Program-made: the position numbers and the translations under genes
Assembly (NCBI GenBank): GCA_049515175.1
Contig: JBEKUI010000122.1
Coordinates: forward strand, 1 to 12,642
Reading direction: 5' to 3'
From: JACQNR01 sp049515175
GTDB taxonomy: Bacteria; Acidobacteriota; Terriglobia; UBA7540
DNA: 12,642 nt
In this document: in pieces, positions 8,663-12,642 of the stretch
How positions within the stretch are numbered: the first letter of the stretch is position 1
Layout of the letters: each line of letters starts with the position of its first letter
The notes under the pieces: model-generated
Seen by the model: the letters and a program-made list of their open reading frames with translations, nothing else
What the model was told of the DNA's origin: nothing
Databases searched by the model: none

Positions 8663-8788
8663 GAAACCGGAAATTAGAAATTGGAAATTAGAAAATGGAA
8701 ATTGGTTGCGTCCTGGCCGACTTTTGAGTTTCCGGTTTCTAACTTCTAATTTCCAGTTTCTAGTTTCCATTTTCCGGTTTCCGATTTC
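8663..8788. repeat. Inverted arrays of 7-base GAAANNN repeats, sdhD-sdhA gap
   Basis: Six exact 7-base units run on the plus strand at 8663-8704, with endings CCG, TTA, TTG, TTA, ATG, TTG after GAAA. After a 21-base spacer, nine units run in the opposite orientation at 8726-8788; read on the minus strand from 8788 the endings are TCG, CCG, ATG, CTA, CTG, TTA, TTA, CCG, CTC, and one unit has GAAG. Most differences are C/T or A/G changes in the last three bases. The two arms can pair imperfectly into a hairpin of roughly 40 bases in the sdh transcript. No coding function is apparent. Confidence 0.85.
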
Positions 8789-8817
8789 CCCGACGCGCCT
8801 TCGCGCCCTGGCGTGAG

Positions 8818-9198
8818 TCAGGGCGCGGTCACCGGTTGGAACGTAAATATCACCAGCGATCCTAGCGCCAGAATGATGAAGCTCACGACATAGAGCGACG
8901 CCAGTGAAACCAGCCGCCAGCCGGGCGCCGAAATATAATCCTCCATCAGGGTGCGAATGCCATTTGCGCCGTGGATCAATGCCAGCCACAACATCACCAG
9001 GTCGTACGTCCGCCAGAAGGGCGTCATGAAGCGCTTTGCCACGAAACTGTAATTGATCACCTCAATGTTGTTGATGATGTGCATGATGGCGAGGTGGCCG
9101 AGCGCCATGAAGAGAAGAACCACGCCCGAGATCCGCATGAAGAGCCACGCGTAGAGTTCCAATCCGCTGTCCGGTTTTGGCCGTCCCGCCATGCTCAT
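8818..9198 (-). CDS. sdhD: Succinate dehydrogenase membrane anchor subunit D
   Basis: A 126-residue membrane protein with three hydrophobic helices at about 16-42, 62-84 and 97-119, as in SdhD-type anchors that bind heme b and quinone. LIHGANGIRTLMEDY places His76, Asp87 and Tyr88 with the same spacing as the heme ligand His71 and quinone-site Asp82/Tyr83 of E. coli SdhD. Helix 1 has two more histidines, His35 and His40, which E. coli does not need for its single heme. ATG 9198 has AAGGGGG five bases upstream. That Shine-Dalgarno overlaps the stop codon of sdhC, so the two are probably translated in a coupled way, fitting equal amounts of the two anchors. The 183-base gap to sdhA follows. Confidence 0.9.
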   Translation of the reverse strand: MSMAGRPKPDSGLELYAWLFMRISGVVLLFMALGHLAIMHIINNIEVINYSFVAKRFMTPFWRTYDLVMLWLALIHGANGIRTLMEDYISAPGWRLVSLASLYVVSFIILALGSLVIFTFQPVTAP

Positions 9199-9203
9199 GA
9201 TCG

Positions 9204-9210
9204 CCCCCTT
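9204..9210 (-). promoter_or_regulatory. Shine-Dalgarno of sdhD overlapping the sdhC stop
   Basis: AAGGGGG shares two bases with the TAA of sdhC and stands five bases before the sdhD ATG, a layout that suits translational coupling. Confidence 0.5.
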
Positions 9211-9583
9211 AACGAATGACCCATTCCAACGTGATGATGGCCGTGGGAATGAAAATCACAGCGAAGACCGTCGCCGTCGCGTACGTCCACTTGCGGTGCG
9301 CCGCCGTCGTCTCCGGCCAGAAATCGATGATGATGATGCGAACGCCGTTCAGGGCGTGGAAGAGCACCATGCCGGCGAGCACCACTTCGCTGATGCGGAA
9401 GAACGGCATGCGGTAAAGCGCCATCGCCTTGTTGTACATCGCGGGGCCCCAGCCGATGAAAGCTGTGTCCACGACGTGCACGAGGAGAAAGAGGAACACT
9501 CCAACCCCCGTCACCCGATGAAAGATCCAGGCCCATTGTCCCGCGCGGCCTTTGTAGGTCAGATACTCATGGAGCTTGACCAT
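9209..9583 (-). CDS. sdhC: Succinate dehydrogenase cytochrome b subunit C
   Basis: A 124-residue membrane anchor with helices at about 20-42, 62-86 and 99-121. It carries both SdhC signatures: WIFHRVTG (His22, Arg23, the conserved HRxxG) in front of helix 1, and FHALNGVRIIIIDF, where His76 corresponds to the heme ligand His84 of E. coli SdhC. Trp19 stands where E. coli has the quinone-site Ser27. His36 near the end of helix 1 (LLVHVVD) is an extra possible heme ligand. ATG 9583 is chosen because the homology begins there and AGGAGAG lies nine bases upstream; the frame stays open to 9787, but the extension shows no SdhC features and would cover the likely promoter. It is the first gene of the sdhCDAB operon. 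Confidence 0.93.
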   Translation of the reverse strand: MVKLHEYLTYKGRAGQWAWIFHRVTGVGVFLFLLVHVVDTAFIGWGPAMYNKAMALYRMPFFRISEVVLAGMVLFHALNGVRIIIIDFWPETTAAHRKWTYATATVFAVIFIPTAIITLEWVIR

Positions 9584-9683
9584 GGCTCTTCGCTCTCCTG
9601 ATTTGTGATTACCAATGTCGTGCAGACCGATTGCCCGTTGCTTTTGCCCTGAATTACCCGACCTCTTAGAAGACCCCGCAAGC

Positions 9684-9689
9684 ATTATA
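9684..9689 (-). promoter_or_regulatory. -10 box (TATAAT) for the sdhCDAB operon
   Basis: A perfect TATAAT on the minus strand lies 101 bases upstream of the sdhC ATG, giving a leader of about 95 bases. The -35 at 17-18 bases spacing (TTTCGG or TTTTCG) is weak. Confidence 0.4.
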
Positions 9690-9787
9690 GTGGGAAGACA
9701 GGCCAACCGAAAAGCGGCTAATCCGTTTTGCCCGCCGGTTTCTTGACCTTTCAATTCCTGTATTCTGTCGAGTCCCCCAGTTCGCAA

Positions 9788-9816
9788 TTGACGGACTGCG
9801 GAGAATGAAATATGTT
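9788..9816 (+). promoter_or_regulatory. Sigma-70-like promoter of the frdA-like gene, flanked by a dyad
   Basis: TTGACG, 17 bases, TATGTT: five and four matches to consensus at ideal spacing. Start would be near 9823, with a leader of about 130 bases. An inverted repeat GGAGAA (9800-9805) and TTCTCC (9823-9828) is centred on the -10 box and could be an operator. Confidence 0.5.
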
Positions 9817-9951
9817 AGAGCGTTCTCCAAGGTACCCCTCGCCAAGCGACCCGACTTTCGTATCACGCCGGGACGTTTGATGGTTCCTCGAACTCAGGCC
9901 TGCAAGCCCTCCAGGACCCGCACTCTGGAAGTTTCATGGAGTACATGACCC

Positions 9952-11667
9952 ATGCAACAGCTATCCCATGATGTCCTAATCTTCGGCACGGGACTGGCCG
10001 GACTGCGTGCCGCCGTCGAGATTTGCATCCGAACTCAAGGCGCCGCGAACATCGGCATCATTTCCAAGGTTCAGGTGATGCGCTCGCATTCTGTCTGCGC
10101 GGAAGGCGGCACGGCCGCGGTAATGCGACCCGAGGAAGGGGACAGCCTGGAATTGCACTCCTGGGACACGGTGAAAGGCGCCGATTTTCTGGCGGACCAG
10201 GACGTCGTGGATCGTTTTGTAAAGACCTCGCCGGACGAAATTCGGCTGCTCGAGCACTGGGGATGCCCGTGGTCGCGCCGCGAGGACGGACGCATCATGC
10301 AACGGCCGTTTGGCGGGCACTCCTTTCCGCGCGCCTGCATGGCCGCCGACAAGACCGGCTTCTTCGAAATGCAGGCCCTCTACGACACACTGCTCAAATA
10401 CGGGAACTTCACGCGCTACGACGAATGCTTCGTCACGTCGCTGCTGCTCGATGGCGGCCGCTTCGCCGGACTCACCCTCATCGACGCGCCGACGGGCGAG
10501 TTCTATGTCCTGCGCGGCAAGGCATTGCTGATTGCCTCCGGAGGCCTGGGGAACCTCTACGGATTCACCACCTACTCTCAGACGGTCACGGGCGACGGGC
10601 AGGCCATTGCTTACCGCGCGGGTCTGGCGCTGGAGGACCCGGAGTTCTTGCAGTTCCATCCCACGGGTCTTGTGCCCTCAGGCATCCTGATGACGGAAGG
10701 CTGCCGCGGCGAGGGCGGCTACTTGCGCAACAACCAGGGCGAGCGCTTCATGGAGAAGTACGCGCCCAAGATGATGGAGCTTGCCCCGCGTGACATCATC
10801 TCGCGCGCGGAGGTCACGGAAATCCTGGAAGGGCGCGGCTTTCCAGGTCCCGAGGGACTCGACTACATCCAGCTTGACCTGACTCACCTGGGAGCCGAGA
10901 AGATCAACAAACGCCTGCCGCTGATTCGCGAAGTCTGCATGAAATTCCTGGGAATCGATCCCATCACATCGCCGATCCCCATTCGACCCGTGGCGCATTA
11001 CTCGATGGGAGGCATCGAAGCCGATATCGACGGCCGCACCAAGGTCGAGAACATCTGGGCCGCCGGAGAAGTGGCCTGCCACTCGATGCATGGCGCCAAC
11101 CGCCTGGGATGCAACTCCACCGCCGAATGCCTGGTGTGGGGAGGCATTACTGGCAATGAGATCGCCAAGTTTCTTGGGCAAAAACCCGCTCTGAGTGACA
11201 TGCCGGAGATCCAGGCGCAGGAAGAAGAGAAACGGGTCTTTGACGGCCTGCTCCAGCAGAGCGGCCCGGAGAACCCCGCGCTCATCCGCCGCGAGCTGCG
11301 CACGTTGATGGACAAGCACGCGGGCGTCTATCGCACCGGGGAATCGATGAGGCAGGGCCTGGATAAGATTGCGGAACTTAAGAAACGGTTCAAGCAGATC
11401 GGGATTCAGGACAAGAGCCGGGTCTACAACACGAACCTTATTCAGGCGCTCGAGACCGAAAACATGCTCGACCTGGCGGAGGTGCTGCTCTTCGCGGGAG
11501 TGGCGCGAGAGGAATCGCGCGGGGCGCACGCGCGGAGGGACTTTGCCAAGCGCGACGACGATAACTTCCTGGCTCACTCGATGGTTTACTACCTGGGTGA
11601 CAAACCGAGGCTGGGCTACAAGCCCGTGACCATCACCAACTGGAAGCCGGTGGAGCGAAAGTACTGA
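9952..11667 (+). CDS. Fumarate reductase-type flavoprotein subunit, second complex II flavoprotein
   Basis: A 571-residue FAD enzyme of the SdhA/FrdA family, clearly a diverged paralogue of the sdhA in this window (shared ESRGAH, KRDD and the ending KPVTITxxxPxERKY). It has the dinucleotide fold FGTGLAGLRAA (11-21), the FAD-linking His46 in RSHSVCAEGG, and Glu51, which is typical of FrdA where SdhA has Gln. Dicarboxylate-site residues are all present: His236 (FHPTGL), RGEGG at 252-256, Arg280/285 (APRDIISR), His349 (AHYSMGG) and Arg384 (GANRLGCNS). It should interconvert fumarate and succinate. No Fe-S or anchor gene lies beside it: upstream is the divergent sdh operon, downstream a permease 8 bases away. 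It may borrow SdhBCD or have partners elsewhere. L-aspartate oxidase is less likely, given the covalent-FAD motif and C-terminus. ATG 9952 has GGAG ten bases upstream. Confidence 0.9.
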   Translation: MQQLSHDVLIFGTGLAGLRAAVEICIRTQGAANIGIISKVQVMRSHSVCAEGGTAAVMRPEEGDSLELHSWDTVKGADFLADQDVVDRFVKTSPDEIRLLEHWGCPWSRREDGRIMQRPFGGHSFPRACMAADKTGFFEMQALYDTLLKYGNFTRYDECFVTSLLLDGGRFAGLTLIDAPTGEFYVLRGKALLIASGGLGNLYGFTTYSQTVTGDGQAIAYRAGLALEDPEFLQFHPTGLVPSGILMTEGCRGEGGYLRNNQGERFMEKYAPKMMELAPRDIISRAEVTEILEGRGFPGPEGLDYIQLDLTHLGAEKINKRLPLIREVCMKFLGIDPITSPIPIRPVAHYSMGGIEADIDGRTKVENIWAAGEVACHSMHGANRLGCNSTAECLVWGGITGNEIAKFLGQKPALSDMPEIQAQEEEKRVFDGLLQQSGPENPALIRRELRTLMDKHAGVYRTGESMRQGLDKIAELKKRFKQIGIQDKSRVYNTNLIQALETENMLDLAEVLLFAGVAREESRGAHARRDFAKRDDDNFLAHSMVYYLGDKPRLGYKPVTITNWKPVERKY

Positions 11668-11675
11668 GAAGCCGC

Positions 11676-12642
11676 ATGTCGATACTACTCCAGGATCTCA
11701 AGTACGGCCTTCGTATGCTCGCGAAGGATCCTGGCTTCACGGCGATCGCCATCATCACGCTCGCGCTTGGCATCGGCGCGAACAGCACGATTTTCAGTTG
11801 GATCAACGCGACCCTGCTCGACCCCATCCCCAGCGTCACGCGCACCAGCGACCTGGTCACGGTCATGAGGGGAGAACCCAGCGAACACCCCTCCCCACCG
11901 TTCTCTTACCTGGATTACGTGGACGTGCGCGACAACAACCGGAGCTTCTCCGGGCTCCTGGCATATCACCACGATTTCATGTCTCTCACCGGCACCGAAA
12001 AGCCTCAGCGGATTTATGGGACATTGGCTTCTGCCAATTACTTCGACGTGCTCGGCGTGCGTCCCATCCTCGGTCGCGGCTTCCTGCCGGCAGAAGAACA
12101 GAATCGCGGGGGAGCCCCGGTGGTTGTGATCAGCGAGAGCATGTGGCGCACCCGCTTCGGCGCCGACCGTTCCATCATTGGCCGAACCATTCAGATCAAC
12201 CTTCATCAATACACGATTGTCGGAGTCGCCCCGCCGGATTTTCAGGGATGCATGACCGGGCTGCGTTCGGACGTGTGGATCCCCCTGGGGATGGACCAAT
12301 TCGTTTGGGGCTTCAATCGCCCTGGGGATCGCGGCGCTTTCTGGCTCAACGTGCTCGGAAGGCTCAAGCCCGGCGTCGATCGCCGGCAAGCTGCGGGGGA
12401 ACTCAACCTGCTGATGCAGCAGATTATCGAGCACTCTCGCAACGTCGATCGCGGCCCCAGCCAGATTGCGCTCGACCCGCTCTGGCGCTCGCCTTTCGGA
12501 GCCAACGTTTATTTGTACAGGACACTGCCCATGTTGCTGGCGCTCGCGGCGGCGTTGCTGTTGCTGGCCTGCGCGAATGTGGCGAACCTGCTTCTGGTGC
12601 ACTCGGTGGCGCGGCGGCGCGAGATCGCCATCCGTCTGTCGA
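11676..12642 (+). CDS. ADOP/MacB-type ABC transporter permease, N-terminal part
   Basis: The first 322 residues of a large permease, cut by the right edge (ADOP-type proteins usually exceed 800 residues). After a short cytoplasmic lead (MSILLQDLKYGLRMLAKDPGF), helix 1 spans about 22-44. The periplasmic MacB-type domain fills about 45-280 with SYLDYVDVRD, ANYFDVLGVRPILGRGF and FGADRSIIGRTIQIN, all family hallmarks. Helix 2 begins at about 283 and leads into NVANLLLVHSVARRREIAIRLS, the cytoplasmic coupling segment of the FtsX domain. ATG 11676 starts 8 bases after the frdA-like stop with GAG upstream, so it may be on the same transcript, although no functional link is known. It is a paralogue of the permease at the left end, which is transcribed in the opposite direction. 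Substrate is unknown. Confidence 0.9.
   Translation, partial: MSILLQDLKYGLRMLAKDPGFTAIAIITLALGIGANSTIFSWINATLLDPIPSVTRTSDLVTVMRGEPSEHPSPPFSYLDYVDVRDNNRSFSGLLAYHHDFMSLTGTEKPQRIYGTLASANYFDVLGVRPILGRGFLPAEEQNRGGAPVVVISESMWRTRFGADRSIIGRTIQINLHQYTIVGVAPPDFQGCMTGLRSDVWIPLGMDQFVWGFNRPGDRGAFWLNVLGRLKPGVDRRQAAGELNLLMQQIIEHSRNVDRGPSQIALDPLWRSPFGANVYLYRTLPMLLALAAALLLLACANVANLLLVHSVARRREIAIRLS

Larger units (their letters stand above)
9584..9951. other. 368-base divergent regulatory region between sdhC and the frdA-like gene
   Basis: No gene is seen here. It holds the leader and likely promoter of sdhCDAB on the left side (TATAAT at 9689-9684, minus strand) and a better promoter for the frdA-like gene on the right (9788-9816, plus strand). 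I looked for an FNR-type TTGAT-N4-ATCAA site and a Rex-type site and found neither; TTGAT at 9877 is only a half-site. Confidence 0.55.

Noticed and set aside
8663..8788. The heptamer block as a CRISPR array or as coding DNA
   Set aside because: Repeats are 7 bases with no unique spacers, there are no cas genes, and the frames across it give only low-complexity peptides.
9743..9748. TTGACC as the -35 of a second frdA-like promoter
   Set aside because: Seventeen bases on stands TGTCGA; the TATTCT nearby is only 12 bases away, too close for sigma-70.
9584..9787. A 68-residue N-terminal extension of SdhC
   Set aside because: The SdhC family begins close to MVKLHEYLTY, the ribosome binding site is placed for ATG 9583, and the extension would cover the TATAAT box.
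9876..9893. TTGAT half-site and GTTC-N3-GAAC as FNR or LexA sites
   Set aside because: The second FNR half is missing and the GTTC/GAAC spacing does not match a known LexA box.
11685..12602. A 305-codon open frame on the minus strand
   Set aside because: It lies opposite the permease, whose frame shows continuous family motifs.

Overview
This 12.6 kb window looks like ordinary chromosome from a GC-rich bacterium, most likely an Acidobacteriota (Terriglobia-like) genome. That guess rests on family content: two large MacB/FtsX-type permeases of the kind abundant in acidobacteria (one cut by each end of the window), a Tat-exported CRTAC1/ASPIC-UnbV beta-propeller protein, and an IPT/TIG-domain surface protein. 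No rRNA, tRNA, IS element, phage gene or CRISPR array is visible.

Left part (1-4534, all on the minus strand): the 5' end of an ADOP-type permease; a 434-base stretch with no convincing gene; an AlkD-like DNA alkylation repair protein; an exported double-IPT protein with a PH-like C-terminal domain; and a seven-bladed CRTAC1-type protein. The IPT gene has the clearest promoter on this side (TTGACA-N18-TAAGAT) and probably also drives the alkD-like gene 14 bases downstream.

Middle (4535-6107): a divergent control region with a TATAAT box facing each way and an 8-6-8 dyad over the leftward one. It is followed on the plus strand by an exported dienelactone hydrolase-type enzyme and an unrecognised 169-residue protein. 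That protein starts at TTG behind a strong Shine-Dalgarno and carries a D-x13-D-x-K pattern compatible with a PD-(D/E)XK nuclease fold.

Right part (6117-12642): respiratory complex II. A complete sdhC-sdhD-sdhA-sdhB operon on the minus strand feeds electrons from succinate through FAD and three Fe-S clusters to membrane quinone. Divergent from it, across a 368-base regulatory region, lies a second flavoprotein of the fumarate-reductase type without Fe-S or anchor partners, followed 8 bases later by another ADOP permease that runs off the end. The two flavoproteins differ at the residue five positions after the FAD-linking histidine (Gln in the operon copy, Glu in the solitary copy), the same difference that separates E. 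coli SdhA from FrdA.

The most unusual DNA is inside the sdh operon. Two of its intergenic gaps carry degenerate short repeats in inverted orientation: 7-base GAAANNN units between sdhD and sdhA (six one way, nine the other), and 8-base NNCCGATG units between sdhA and sdhB. Both could fold in the polycistronic mRNA. I see no wholly new multi-gene system. The solitary FrdA-type subunit, the heptamer element and the nuclease-like orphan are the items most worth following up.
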